NCBI RefSeq assembly: GCF_024600715.1
Contig: NZ_CP102332.1
Coordinates: forward strand, 6,448,001 to 6,512,000
From: Streptomyces changanensis
GTDB taxonomy: Bacteria; Actinomycetota; Actinomycetes; Streptomycetales; Streptomycetaceae
DNA length: 64,000 nt
Reading direction: 5' to 3'
Shown: one piece after another, positions 32,967 to 43,109 of the stretch
Layout: every line of letters begins with the position of its first letter
How positions within the stretch are numbered: position 1 is the first letter of the stretch
Made by a program: the position numbers and the translations under genes
Notes under the pieces: model-generated
Told to the model about the DNA's origin: nothing
Databases searched by the model: none
The model's input: the letters and a program-made list of their open reading frames with translations, nothing else

Positions 32967-35900
32967 GCACCCACGACCACACCACCGAGGCCGCCCTGCT
33001 GGAGTCGGGCGCCGTCCTGCCGCCCGGCACCAGCAGCCGCGAGGACGCCGACACGCTCACCGTGCGCACGTACACGCACCCCGCGCTGGACGACCGGCGC
33101 GTCGTCCGCCTCGTACCGGGCACGCTCGGTGAGGCGGAGGACCTCGCCCTGGAATTCCTGGGTCTCGCCCGCGAACCGGAGACCCCGGAGGTCGGCCAGG
33201 TGCGCCGCGAGACGCTCGGCTTCCCCGCCTGGGCCCTCGTCAACGACCCCGCGAACGGCCGGCACGCCCTGGCTCTGGTGAAGGACGTCGAGCGGCTCGC
33301 CCGGCAGGCGAAGTCCCGCGCCGGCGCCGCCAAGCAGGGCTTCGAGGCCCTCGGCGAGCGCTTGGGCCGCACCGTCCCGCACTTCCTGCCCACCTTCTAC
33401 GAGCAGGCGGCCCGGATCTTCCTCCAGCACGAGAACACCACCTACGCCTCCGCGTTCTTCGGCAAGGCCCGCGAGGCGGAGCGGGTGCACAACCTCGCCG
33501 TCGACGAGGAGCGGCAGCGGGCCGTGTTCCTGGAGTTCGCCTTCGCCGGGGCGCTCACGGTCAAGGCCCTCAAAGAGCACGTCAAGGACCTCGCCCGCCG
33601 CCTCGAACCGGCCGAGGCGTGGGCGCAGTACCGGCAGCTCGCCGTCGAGCGCTGCGCCGCCGGCATGGCTCCGTACGCCTCGCTGCCGCAGGACGCCCGC
33701 GCCCTCGTCAAGGCGGCCGGGCTCCACCGGCTCACCGAGGAGTGCGCCCTCGTCGCCGACCTGATCGCCTCACCCGCCGTCGTCCGCGCCCCGCGCACCT
33801 TCTGGACCACCTACCGGCCCACCCTGGCCGTCCTCGCCGGGCAGCGCCCCGGGGTGCGGGCCAGACTGCTGGAGATCCTGCCCAGGGAGCTCGGCAGCGC
33901 CGTCGAGGACGACGAGTGGTGGCTGGCGCTGCTGGCGGAGACCGGCGCGGACACCCTCCTCACCGGTGAGGCCGACGGAGCCGACGGCGCAGGTGGCGCC
34001 GACCCCGCCGCCGCCGACCCCGCCGCCGACCCCGCCGACCCCGCCGGAGGCACCGAAGGCCGCGTGTCCGCCGCCGAGTGGCTGGGCCGGTGGGCCGCCC
34101 ACCGCAAGCACGGCGCCGCCGCCTCCCGCCGCTCCTCGGCCACCCTCGACCTCGTCGCCCGCATGGCGCCGCGGCTGCGCGCCGACGGCCGCCCCGTCGA
34201 CCTCTTCACCGGCCGCTGGCGCTCCGGCGCCGAACCGGACCTGCTCGACCTGTGCGTGGCCGCCGGCATTCCGCTCACCACCCCGCCCACCGACGCGCAC
34301 GTGCCCCTCGACGGCTGGCTCGCCGACGAGGGCCCCGGTCGGCGCGACCTGACCGCCCTCGGCGCCGACCCCCGCTTCCGGGACCTGCTCCACCGCGCCG
34401 TCAGCACCCTCGGCGAGAGCCGGCCGACCCCCGCCGTCCTCGACGGCGTCGCCGCCCACCCCGTGCTCTCCGGCGTCCTGCGCGACTGGCTCGACGACGC
34501 GACCGACGCGCTCGACGGCGCCCGGGGACTGCCCGCCGCGCGCACCGCCCTCGACAGGCTCCGCCCGTTCCGGCCCGTCGCCGCGCGCGTCAACCCCGAG
34601 GCGACCGCGCGCGTCGCCCGCCACGAGGCCGCGCCGCTCCTCGGCCGCACCCTGCGCGCCGGCATCCTCGACGAACTGGGCTGGTCCGCTCTCGACGACG
34701 CCGTGCGGCGACTCGCCCAGGCCCCGAAGAACGGCCACGACGACACCACCCACGTCACGGAGGCGTGGCCCGCGCTGATCCTCTGCCGCGGCGACCTGGC
34801 CGTCGTGGTCGGCCCCGACGGGGTGCTCCTCGAACACGACCTGCGCATCCCCGGCCCCCGGGACCGGTGGCGGCGGCCCACGTTGCGTTACACCGACGGC
34901 GAACTGCTCGTCGTGTGGTGGAACGGGGACAAGCAGCTCGGGTACTGGTCGAACCGGCCCACCGAGGTGTTCACCGTCGGGGGCGAGCGCCCGGCGCCCC
35001 GCTGGTGGCACCACGACACGGACGCCCCCTCCCTGCCCCTGCCCGGCGGCGGCCGCGCGACCGGCGGCCGGACCCTGCACGCCGGTGACACCGTCCTGCC
35101 GCCCACCCGCCCCGTCCTCGGCGACGGCACCGGGTACTGGCGCCAGGGCCGGCAGTCGGGCCGTGCCGTGTGGCTGGAGTACGACCCCGCGACCGGCACT
35201 CACGGCCGCGCCTCCCTCCCCGCCTTTCTGCGTTCCGGCGTCCGCGACGGCGCACGGCTCCTCCAGGACGCCTGCGAACTGCTGCCCATGCAGCCCGGCT
35301 TGGAGAGCAGCCCCTTCGGCACCGACGGCACCGTCCTCGGCCGGTGGGTCCGCGCCGAGGGCGAGGACGGCGGCGCCCGCACCACCACCGGCACCCCCGA
35401 CGGCCGGACCGTCACCCTCACCGCCGGACCCGACGGCACCGCCCCCACACCGCTCGGCGCCCTGCGCATGCCCGGCGGCGCCGCGCCCGTCGCCGTGCTC
35501 ACCCGGCGCGGCGTCGCCCTCCTCCCGGGAGACGGCACCGCCGGCACCGGCGAGCTCGGCCGCATCACCCCGGGTGGGGCGGGCGGGGAGTTCGCCGCCG
35601 GCACCCGCTACGTCCCGCCCCTCCCCTTCTGGCACGCGCTGCGCCCCCGCGACGAACAGGGCTCCCTGGCCCTGCGTGCCCTGACCGACGAACAGGCGGC
35701 CGAGCTGCTGCGCACGACCGCGCGGGCGCTGGCGGAGCACCGTGCCGAGGCCGCCGCGGCGGCCACGGCCGGCCGCGCCGCCACCACCGGGACCGCCACC
35801 ACCGGGACCGCCACCACCGGGACCGCCACCACCGGGGCGACCATCACCGGGGCGACCACCACCGGGGCGACCACCACCGGGGTGACCACCACCCGGCCGA

Positions 35901-38128
35901 CCGCCGACGACGTCGCCCGGCTCACCGTGTCGCAGGCCCTGCCCGCGCTCACCGACGAGCGGCTGCTCACCGGTGTCACGGCAGTCGTCCGCGCGGCGGT
36001 CCGTCACGCGGAGGCGGCCACGGCGTTCGTCACGCCCGACACCGCCCGGCAGGCCCCGCCCACGCCGACCGAGATGTTCGCCGACCTCAGCCCCGAGCAC
36101 GGCGACGACGCGACCCTCCGCCGTGCCACCGCGGGCGTCGCCATCGAACACCGGCACTTCTGGTGGGGGAGCGGCAAGCGCTGGAGCATCCTGCGCCAGA
36201 TCCACGCCGTCAACCACGTCCTGTCCGGCAAGCCCGCCGACGGAAAACCGCTGCCCGGCGCCGAACGCCTCAACGCCCTGGGCGGAGGCTGGCGCGGCGA
36301 GGCGTGCACCGTCCCCACCATGGGCGCCGGCTGGCCGCACCTGCTCACCGCCCTGCGCCCCCTGGCCTACCGCGCCACCTCACCCACCCTGCCCGACGAC
36401 GAACGCCAAGCGCTCCTCCTGTTGTTCGACGCCCTCGCCGAGGGGCCCCTCGGCGCGCCCCCCGGCCGGCTCCGCGAAGTCGTGCTCGACGAGAAGCACG
36501 ACCACCAGCAGCGCGCCGGGCAGGTCCTGCGCCGGGACGGCAGGACCGTGGTGATCCTCGCCCCACAGGGGCGCGACGACAGCCGCGGGCAGATGTCCTG
36601 GCTCGCCCTCGACCACGACCCGACCGGCGCGTTCGGCGCGGTCGCCCACTTCACCCTGCGGGAGGAGACCGAGCGGACCCCGGACTGCCCCGCAGAGCTG
36701 CTCGCCACCGTCGCCCGCCTGGTCCGCGACAAGGGCCCCGCCCCCTGGCACGACGACGCCGTCACCGCCCTGACCGACGCGTGCGCGCCCGGCCTCGGCC
36801 CCGTGCAGGCCGCCGTCCTCCTCGCCGCGCTGCCCCACCAGGCCGACGCGCGGACGCAGGCCGCCACCGGGCTCAAGCCCCGCCGGTTCGAACTCGGCCG
36901 GGTCATGCTGGGCACCGTCGAAGCCGCCGACCGGTCCGCGCTCGTCGCCGCCCTCCTCCCGGACGACCCCGAGGAACTGTGGACAGCCGGACCCGACACG
37001 GCCGCGGCCGCCCGCCTCTGGGCCGGGCGCCTCGGCTCCCGCGTCCGCCTCCCGGAGGAGGTCGCCGCCGAACTCCCCGACGTGGCGAACGACCTGGCGG
37101 AGGCCGTCCTGAACCCCGGGCACACCCCGTGGCTCAGCCGCACCACCGTCCAGCGGCCCGACGCCGACGGCGACCTCGTGCCCGACGACCCCGCCGCCCT
37201 GCCCGGCGCGTCCCACCTGCCGCGAGCCGTCCACGCCCTGGCCGCACTCGCCTACCACCTGCCGTACGGGCACCCGCTGCGCGCCGCCCTGCCCGCGGGC
37301 CTCACCGCCCTGCGCACCCGCGTCGCCGACCCCGGACTCCTCCTCGACCTGCACCTGTCGTGGACGGAGAAGGGCACGCCCACGGCCGTACAGGTCCGCA
37401 AGGCGTACGGACTGCCGCCGGTCGGCGGCGCCGGCGCCCGCGGCCTCACGCCCGTCGGCGACGCCCTCGTCCTGCGCCCCTGGTACGGCGACAACGAAGC
37501 CGTACTCCTGCGCCCGGCCGCCCTCACCGGCCCTGACGACCCCGTCCTCGGCCTGCTCGAAGGGCTGGTCGGCGCCCGGGCCGCCGACGGGCTGCACGCC
37601 CTGCGGACCGTCCTCGGCGACGACCTGGCCCGCACCCTCGCCGCCGGTGCCGTGGACGCGCCCCACGGCGGCCACGCGCAGGACCCGACCGTCAGCGTGC
37701 CCGCGCTCGTCACCGAGGTCGCCACCCACCACGGACTGAGCGAGGACGCGGCGGCGCTGTACCTCCAGCTCCTCGCCCTGCCCGACCCCACGGACCGCGC
37801 CTGCGCCCGCTGGACCGGCTGGCGGCCCGCACGGACGAAGAAGGCCCGCGCCGAACTCGCCGCGACCGCCCTCGTCGTCGAGGCCAAGCGGGCCCGCGCC
37901 GGCCGCACGCTCTTCCTGCCGTGCGGCTGGCACGACCTGAAGGCCCCGGCGCTGCCCCTGGAGACCTGGAAGGAGGGGCTGTACCCCGTGCGGGAGCGGA
38001 CCCGCGCGGTGCCCCTGACGCCGGTGCCGGAGCTGTTCGCCCGCGCCTGGGAACGCGTACGCGCCGGTGACGCCCCCGCCTTCGAAGAACTGACCACCCG
38101 AGCCACCCGGAAGGGCCGCCGCCGATGA
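32963..38128 (+). CDS. 1721-residue giant protein of the MoxR-vWA operon
   Basis: The largest protein of the window, cytoplasmic by composition. The N-terminal 300 residues are helical with TPR-like pairs (LPTFYEQAARIFLQHENTTY, ASAFFGKAREAERVHNLAVD). The middle contains beta-strand repeats suggestive of a propeller (GPDGVLLEHDLRIPGPRDRW, LLVVWWNGDKQLGYWSN). The C-terminal half is helical, including HRHFWWGSGKRWSILRQIH and repeated AALPHQ/ALAYHLPYGHPL. Two low-complexity inserts occur: Ala/Asp/Pro-rich at about 335-362 and a Thr-Thr-Gly repeat at 941-980. No NTPase, nuclease or protease motif is found. It is the likely sensor or scaffold of the system. ATGA overlaps on both sides. Confidence 0.9.
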   Translation: MSTHDHTTEAALLESGAVLPPGTSSREDADTLTVRTYTHPALDDRRVVRLVPGTLGEAEDLALEFLGLAREPETPEVGQVRRETLGFPAWALVNDPANGRHALALVKDVERLARQAKSRAGAAKQGFEALGERLGRTVPHFLPTFYEQAARIFLQHENTTYASAFFGKAREAERVHNLAVDEERQRAVFLEFAFAGALTVKALKEHVKDLARRLEPAEAWAQYRQLAVERCAAGMAPYASLPQDARALVKAAGLHRLTEECALVADLIASPAVVRAPRTFWTTYRPTLAVLAGQRPGVRARLLEILPRELGSAVEDDEWWLALLAETGADTLLTGEADGADGAGGADPAAADPAADPADPAGGTEGRVSAAEWLGRWAAHRKHGAAASRRSSATLDLVARMAPRLRADGRPVDLFTGRWRSGAEPDLLDLCVAAGIPLTTPPTDAHVPLDGWLADEGPGRRDLTALGADPRFRDLLHRAVSTLGESRPTPAVLDGVAAHPVLSGVLRDWLDDATDALDGARGLPAARTALDRLRPFRPVAARVNPEATARVARHEAAPLLGRTLRAGILDELGWSALDDAVRRLAQAPKNGHDDTTHVTEAWPALILCRGDLAVVVGPDGVLLEHDLRIPGPRDRWRRPTLRYTDGELLVVWWNGDKQLGYWSNRPTEVFTVGGERPAPRWWHHDTDAPSLPLPGGGRATGGRTLHAGDTVLPPTRPVLGDGTGYWRQGRQSGRAVWLEYDPATGTHGRASLPAFLRSGVRDGARLLQDACELLPMQPGLESSPFGTDGTVLGRWVRAEGEDGGARTTTGTPDGRTVTLTAGPDGTAPTPLGALRMPGGAAPVAVLTRRGVALLPGDGTAGTGELGRITPGGAGGEFAAGTRYVPPLPFWHALRPRDEQGSLALRALTDEQAAELLRTTARALAEHRAEAAAAATAGRAATTGTATTGTATTGTATTGATITGATTTGATTTGVTTTRPTADDVARLTVSQALPALTDERLLTGVTAVVRAAVRHAEAATAFVTPDTARQAPPTPTEMFADLSPEHGDDATLRRATAGVAIEHRHFWWGSGKRWSILRQIHAVNHVLSGKPADGKPLPGAERLNALGGGWRGEACTVPTMGAGWPHLLTALRPLAYRATSPTLPDDERQALLLLFDALAEGPLGAPPGRLREVVLDEKHDHQQRAGQVLRRDGRTVVILAPQGRDDSRGQMSWLALDHDPTGAFGAVAHFTLREETERTPDCPAELLATVARLVRDKGPAPWHDDAVTALTDACAPGLGPVQAAVLLAALPHQADARTQAATGLKPRRFELGRVMLGTVEAADRSALVAALLPDDPEELWTAGPDTAAAARLWAGRLGSRVRLPEEVAAELPDVANDLAEAVLNPGHTPWLSRTTVQRPDADGDLVPDDPAALPGASHLPRAVHALAALAYHLPYGHPLRAALPAGLTALRTRVADPGLLLDLHLSWTEKGTPTAVQVRKAYGLPPVGGAGARGLTPVGDALVLRPWYGDNEAVLLRPAALTGPDDPVLGLLEGLVGARAADGLHALRTVLGDDLARTLAAGAVDAPHGGHAQDPTVSVPALVTEVATHHGLSEDAAALYLQLLALPDPTDRACARWTGWRPARTKKARAELAATALVVEAKRARAGRTLFLPCGWHDLKAPALPLETWKEGLYPVRERTRAVPLTPVPELFARAWERVRAGDAPAFEELTTRATRKGRRR
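35783..35902 (+). repeat. 15-bp tandem repeat, eight copies, in frame
   Basis: Eight units of ACCACCGGGACCGCC and variants encode Thr-Thr-Gly-Thr-Ala and then Thr-Thr-Gly-Ala-Thr pentapeptides (residues 941-980) inside the giant protein. The multiple-of-three unit keeps the frame open if copy number changes. Confidence 0.95.
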
Positions 38129-39312
38129 GCACCACCGACACCACCCCCCGCGCCACCACCGGCGGCGCCGCCCGGCAGATCGTCCCGCCCGAGGAGCGGT
38201 ACGCCACGGAACTGGCCTTCCTCGCCGCCTACGACAGCGGACCGCGCCCGCCCGCCTGGCGGCTCACCCCGCGCGCCGCCGTCACCTTCGTCATGGGCAG
38301 CGACGGGCGGACGCTGCGGCTCCCCGACGACGCCCCGGCCCCCGAGGGCGTTCCGCGCCGCCTCGCCGTCGAGGGCAAGTTCGTCGGTGACCGCGCCCTC
38401 GTCGAGCGGTGCGTCGTCACCCTCGCCGGGGAACGCGGCCTGCTGCTCGTCGGCGAGCCCGGCACCGCCAAGTCGATGCTGTCCGAGCTGCTGTCCGCCG
38501 CCGTCTGCGGCACCAGCGGGCTCGTCGTCCAGGGCACCGCGGGCACCACCGAGGACCAGCTCAGGTACGGCTGGAACTACGCCCTCCTCCTGGCCCAGGG
38601 CCCCAGCCACCGGGCGCTCGTCCCCTCGCCCGTCCTCGCGGCGATGCGCCGCGGCGCCATCGCCCGGGTCGAGGAGGTCACCCGCTGCCTGCCCGAGGTG
38701 CAGGACTCCCTGGTGTCCCTCCTGTCGGAACGGCGACTCTCCGTCCCCGAACTCGCCGGCACCGACGACGCCCTGGCCCACGCCGCGCCCGGCTTCAACG
38801 TCATCGCCACCGCCAACCTCCGCGACAAGGGCGTCTCCGAGATGTCCGCCGCCCTCAAGCGCCGCTTCAACTTCGAGACCGTCGGCCCCATCGGCGACCT
38901 CGAAGCGGAGACCGCGCTGGTCCGCCGGCAGTCCCGGGCCGTGGTGGAGCGGGCCGGAGCGGCCTTCCACGTCGACGACACCGTGCTGGAGGCCCTCGTC
39001 ACCGCCTTCCGTGACCTGCGGGAGGGCCGGTCGTCCGAGGGGTGGGAGGTGGAGCGTCCTTCGACCGTCATGAGCACCGCGGAGGCCGTCTCCGTCGCCG
39101 GGGCGCTCGGCCTCGCCGCCGCGTACTTCCCCGGCGACCGGGACGTGCTCGGCCTCCTCCCCGGCCACCTGCTGGGCGTCGTCCGCAAGGACGACCCCGC
39201 CGACGCCGCCCGGCTGCTCGGTTACTGGGACGGCCCCGTGCGGCGCCGCGCCGAACAGGGCTCCGCCACCTGGCGCACCCTGTGGGACCTGCGCGCCGTC
39301 CTGGAGGGCTGA
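38125..39312 (+). CDS. MoxR-type AAA+ ATPase
   Basis: A 395-residue AAA+ protein. Walker A GEPGTAKS is at 110-117, the Walker B region IARVEEVTRCL has Glu-Glu (183-184) instead of Asp-Glu, sensor 1 Asn231 is in FNVIATANLRDKGVSEM, and an Arg finger is in SAALKRRFNFE (246-247). It matches the YehL branch of MoxR ATPases, which act as chaperones with vWA partners to load metals or remodel target proteins. Coupled to both neighbours. The Asp-to-Arg/Val change in Walker B should be checked for activity, though Glu-Glu can still serve. Confidence 0.93.
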   Translation: MSTTDTTPRATTGGAARQIVPPEERYATELAFLAAYDSGPRPPAWRLTPRAAVTFVMGSDGRTLRLPDDAPAPEGVPRRLAVEGKFVGDRALVERCVVTLAGERGLLLVGEPGTAKSMLSELLSAAVCGTSGLVVQGTAGTTEDQLRYGWNYALLLAQGPSHRALVPSPVLAAMRRGAIARVEEVTRCLPEVQDSLVSLLSERRLSVPELAGTDDALAHAAPGFNVIATANLRDKGVSEMSAALKRRFNFETVGPIGDLEAETALVRRQSRAVVERAGAAFHVDDTVLEALVTAFRDLREGRSSEGWEVERPSTVMSTAEAVSVAGALGLAAAYFPGDRDVLGLLPGHLLGVVRKDDPADAARLLGYWDGPVRRRAEQGSATWRTLWDLRAVLEG

Positions 39313-39317
39313 CGGCC

Positions 39318-42300
39318 GTGACCCTCTCCCCCGACGAGGCCGTCACCGCCCTCACCGACCCGGCCGGCCCCTACCTCATCGGCGTCCGGCACCACGCGCC
39401 CTCCCTGGCCGCGGTGGTCCCCGCCCTGCTGGAGGAGGCCGCACCGGACGTGCTGCTGGTGGAACTCCCCGCCGAGATGGGGGAGTGGCTGCCATGGCTC
39501 GCCCACGAGGGGACGCGCGCCCCCGTCGCCCTGGCCGCCGTGCCCGGTGGCCGGGGCGGCCCCGGCGAGGGCGGCGCCGCGCCCGCCTTCTACCCGTTCG
39601 CCGATTTCTCGCCCGAGCTGGTCGCCGTGCGCTGGGCCGCCCGGCACGGCGTCCCCGTGGTCGCCTGCGACCTGCCGCTCGCCGACCCGGCGTGGCGGGC
39701 GGCCACCGCCCCCGCACCGGGCCGGACCGCGCCGGGACTCCACGACGCGCTGCGCGCCCGCCTCACCGGCCGCCCCGGCGACGACCTGTGGGACCGCCTC
39801 GTCGAGGCCGCCGCTCCCGGCTCCCCACCGCACGCACTGCGCCGCGCCGCCCTCCTCACCGGCTGGGCGCTGCGCCAGGACTCCGCGGCGGCCGGCGGGA
39901 TCAGCCCGCTGGACCTGCGCCGGGAGCGGTGGATGCGTACGGCCCTCGCCGCCGCCACGGGCAACGGCGAACGGGCGGCCGCCGTCGTCGGCGCCTTCCA
40001 CGCCCCGGCGCTGACCCCCGCTCTCGCACCGCCCGACGACATCCCCGCGCCCCTCCCGGCCGGTGCGGCGGCCGGGAGAGGCGGGGCGGGTGGTACGGAC
40101 GGTGAGGGCGGCGCGGACGGCATGAGCGGTACGGGTGGTGGCGGCTCCACGTGGACGACGTCGCTCATTCCCTACACCTACGCCCTGCTCGACGCGCGGT
40201 CCGGATACCCGGCGGGCATCCGCGACCCCGAGTGGCAGCACCTCGTCCTGACGGCCGCCCAGGACCCCGCCGCACTGGAGGACGCCCTGCTCCGGGCGGC
40301 GGTGCGGATCTGCGCCGAACTGCGCTCCCTGGGCCACCCGTCCGGCCCGGTCGACGCCCGCGAGATCAGCCGCCTGGCCGGCGACCTCGCCCGGCTGCGC
40401 GGACTGCCCGCCGCGGGCCGTGGCGAACTGGTCGAGGCCGTGCAGACGGTGCTCGCACAGGGCGAGCCGTACGGCAGGGGCCGGGCCGTGGCGCGCGCCA
40501 TGGAGCGCGTCCTCGTCGGCGACCGCTGCGGCCGCCTCGCGCCGGACGTGCCCCGCAGCGGCCTGGGGCCGGCGGTCGAGGCCGAAGTGGCCAAGCTGCG
40601 GCTGCCCGGCCCCGGTACCCGGGCGGCGGACCCCGTGGACCTGCGACTCGACCCGCTCCGCTCCGACCTCGACCGCCGCCGGGAACTGCTGCTGCACCGG
40701 CTCGGCGTGTGCGGGGTGCCGTACGCGGAGGCCCGCGAGGTCGCCGGTACGGGAGGCGGCGACGCCCTCACCTCCCGGTGGGAGGTGCGCTGGACGCCCG
40801 CCACCGAGGCGGTCCTCGCGGCCGCCGGGGCCCGCGGGGTGACGCCGGCGCAGGCCGCCGAGGGGGTACTGCGCGAACGCCGCCGCGCCGAGGCCGCCGA
40901 CGGCGGACCCACGGCCGCGCAGGCCCTCGCCGGGCTCGAACAGGCGGCGCGGTGCGCCCTGCCCGCGCTCGTCGACGCACGCCTCGCCGAGGTCGCCGAG
41001 GTCCTGCCCGCGGCGGCCACGCTGCCGGAGCTGCTCGCCGGACTGTCCCTCATGGACCGCGTGCGCGCCGGGCACGTCCCCGGTCTCGACACCGACGACG
41101 ACCGGCTGCGGACGGTGGCCGAGACGACGGAACTGCTCACCGCGGCCGCCGTCCGCCAGATCGACGGCCTCACCGGCTCCGAGGACCCCGCCGACGCCCG
41201 CGCCCTGGTCGAACTCGCCCACCGCGCCGATCTCCTGGGCGGTGTCCGGCCTGCCGCCGCCCTGGCGCGCCTCGCCGACGACGGCTCCCCGCTGATGCGC
41301 GGCGCGGCCGGCGCCGTACGGGTCCTGCTCGGCCACGAGGAGGCCGCGCGGTTCGGCGCGCGCGCCGCCTCGTGGGTCGACACGGCCGGGGACCCGCCGT
41401 CGCGCTCGGCCCTCACCGCGCGCCTCGCCGGGCTGCTGACCGCGGCGGGCCCCCTGCTGGAGACGGCCGCCGTGGCGCTGGAGCCGCTGCTCGACCGCGT
41501 CGCCGATCTCCCCGACGGGGAGTTCCTCACCCGCCTGCCCGCGCTGCGCGGTGGGTTCGACACCCTCAGCCCGGCCGCCCGCGACCGGTTGCTCGCCGTC
41601 GTCGAGGAGCGGCTCGGCGCGGGCGTCGCCGACACCGGCGACGTCGACCCCGCGGCCCTCGCGCTGTGGACCCGCGCGGACCTCGCCGCCCGCGCCGCGC
41701 TGCACCGGCTGGAGCTGCTGCCCCCACCGCCGCCCGGGGTGACGCCCGGGACCGGCACGACGCCGGAAGCAGCCACCCCACCGGGCGTACCGGCAGGGCG
41801 GGGCACGGCGGTCGGGGCCTCGGCCGTACGGGGAGCCCCGCCGGCGCCGGAGCCCCCGGCGGCGGGGCACGGCACCGACGGGGAGGCCGACGCCGACGCC
41901 CCGGCGCCCGCCACGCACGTGGGGAACCCGGCGCTCCCGGCGGGCCTGGCGCTCCCGGTGGAACAGGCGGAACGGGCGGAACAGGCGGACCCGGCGGGGG
42001 AGCGGCGGCTGGCCGCGGCAGACCGCTGGCGGCTCGTGCTGGGCCGCCGTGCCGATCGGCTGCCGCCCGCGGCCGGCGCGCTCGCCACCGCCCTCGACGA
42101 GCTGTACGGCGCCGGGCGGGGCGAGGGCAGCCGGGGCGGCCGTCCCGGCGGACCCGGCGGTGGCCGCGAGGCGCCGTACCCCGGGGTGCGCGAGTGGTCG
42201 CGGGAGCTGGCGGCGCTGTTCGGTCCCGGCGTGCGCGAGGAGGTCCTCGCGGCGGCCGCCGCGTCCGGCCGCGCGGACGTCCTCGCCGAACTCGACCCGC

Positions 42301-43109
42301 GCGGCGTGCGCCCCTCCGTCGAGCTGCTGCGCACCGTCCTGCGCCACGCCGGCGGACTGCCCGAGGCGCGGGTGGCCGCGCTGCGCCCGCTGGTGCGCCG
42401 CCTGGTGGACGAGCTCACCCGGCAACTGGCCACCCGTCTGCGGCCCGCCCTGCACGGCACGGCGCTGCCCCGCCCCTCCCGTCGCCCGGGCGGCGGCCTC
42501 GACCTGGCCCGCACCCTGCGGGCCAACCTCGCGACGGCCCGCCCCGGCCCCGACGGCACGGTCGTGATCGTCCCGGAGCGCCCGGTCTTCCGCGCCCGCG
42601 CCCGGCGGGCCGCCGACTGGCGGCTCGTCCTCGTCACCGACGTGTCCGGGTCCATGGAGGCGTCGACGATCTGGAGCGCCCTCACCGCCTCGGTCCTGGC
42701 CGGGGTGCCGACCCTGTCCACGCACTTCCTGGCCTTCTCCACCCAAATCGTCGACCTCACCGACCACGTCCACGACCCGCTGTCCCTCCTGCTGGAGGTG
42801 AGCGTGGGCGGCGGCACCCACATCGCCGCCGGGTTGCGCCACGCCCGTGAGCTGGTCACCGTGCCGTCCCGCACCCTCGTCGTGGTGGTGAGCGACTTCG
42901 AGGAGGGCTACCCCGTGGGCGGTCTCCTCGCCGAGGTCCGCGCCCTGGTCGGCGCGGGCTGCCACGTCCTCGGCTGCGCGAGCCTCGACGACTCCGGCCG
43001 TCCCCGCTACTCCACGGGCGTCGCGGCGCAGCTCGTCGCCGCGGGCATGCCCGTGGCCGCCCTCAGCCCGCTCGAACTCGCCCAATGGGTAGGGGAGAAG
43101 ATCTCATGA
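39318..43109 (+). CDS. DUF5682 plus von Willebrand A (vWA) fusion protein
   Basis: A 1263-residue protein from GTG with GGAGGG upstream. The N-terminal part is DUF5682-like (YLIGVRHHAPSLAAVVPALL, DVLLVELPAEMGEWLPWLAH), similar to E. coli YehM. A long helical middle follows, then a low-complexity linker (about 810-890), then a CoxE-like vWA domain with MIDAS residues D1108-V-S1110-G-S1112 (TDVSGSMEAS), the later Thr in GGGTHIAAGL and Asp in VVSDFEEGYP. In E. coli the equivalents YehM and YehP are separate; here they are fused. Predicted partner of the MoxR ATPase, which typically acts on vWA proteins. Confidence 0.92.
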   Translation: MTLSPDEAVTALTDPAGPYLIGVRHHAPSLAAVVPALLEEAAPDVLLVELPAEMGEWLPWLAHEGTRAPVALAAVPGGRGGPGEGGAAPAFYPFADFSPELVAVRWAARHGVPVVACDLPLADPAWRAATAPAPGRTAPGLHDALRARLTGRPGDDLWDRLVEAAAPGSPPHALRRAALLTGWALRQDSAAAGGISPLDLRRERWMRTALAAATGNGERAAAVVGAFHAPALTPALAPPDDIPAPLPAGAAAGRGGAGGTDGEGGADGMSGTGGGGSTWTTSLIPYTYALLDARSGYPAGIRDPEWQHLVLTAAQDPAALEDALLRAAVRICAELRSLGHPSGPVDAREISRLAGDLARLRGLPAAGRGELVEAVQTVLAQGEPYGRGRAVARAMERVLVGDRCGRLAPDVPRSGLGPAVEAEVAKLRLPGPGTRAADPVDLRLDPLRSDLDRRRELLLHRLGVCGVPYAEAREVAGTGGGDALTSRWEVRWTPATEAVLAAAGARGVTPAQAAEGVLRERRRAEAADGGPTAAQALAGLEQAARCALPALVDARLAEVAEVLPAAATLPELLAGLSLMDRVRAGHVPGLDTDDDRLRTVAETTELLTAAAVRQIDGLTGSEDPADARALVELAHRADLLGGVRPAAALARLADDGSPLMRGAAGAVRVLLGHEEAARFGARAASWVDTAGDPPSRSALTARLAGLLTAAGPLLETAAVALEPLLDRVADLPDGEFLTRLPALRGGFDTLSPAARDRLLAVVEERLGAGVADTGDVDPAALALWTRADLAARAALHRLELLPPPPPGVTPGTGTTPEAATPPGVPAGRGTAVGASAVRGAPPAPEPPAAGHGTDGEADADAPAPATHVGNPALPAGLALPVEQAERAEQADPAGERRLAAADRWRLVLGRRADRLPPAAGALATALDELYGAGRGEGSRGGRPGGPGGGREAPYPGVREWSRELAALFGPGVREEVLAAAAASGRADVLAELDPRGVRPSVELLRTVLRHAGGLPEARVAALRPLVRRLVDELTRQLATRLRPALHGTALPRPSRRPGGGLDLARTLRANLATARPGPDGTVVIVPERPVFRARARRAADWRLVLVTDVSGSMEASTIWSALTASVLAGVPTLSTHFLAFSTQIVDLTDHVHDPLSLLLEVSVGGGTHIAAGLRHARELVTVPSRTLVVVVSDFEEGYPVGGLLAEVRALVGAGCHVLGCASLDDSGRPRYSTGVAAQLVAAGMPVAALSPLELAQWVGEKIS

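Noticed and set aside
33770..36340. Very long minus-strand frame opposite the giant gene
   Set aside because: A Gly/Val/Arg-rich antisense shadow caused by high GC; the plus-strand frame has overlapping start/stop junctions and balanced composition.
39222..43085. 1287-codon minus-strand frame opposite the DUF5682-vWA gene
   Set aside because: Same reason: an antisense shadow without motifs or ribosome site.
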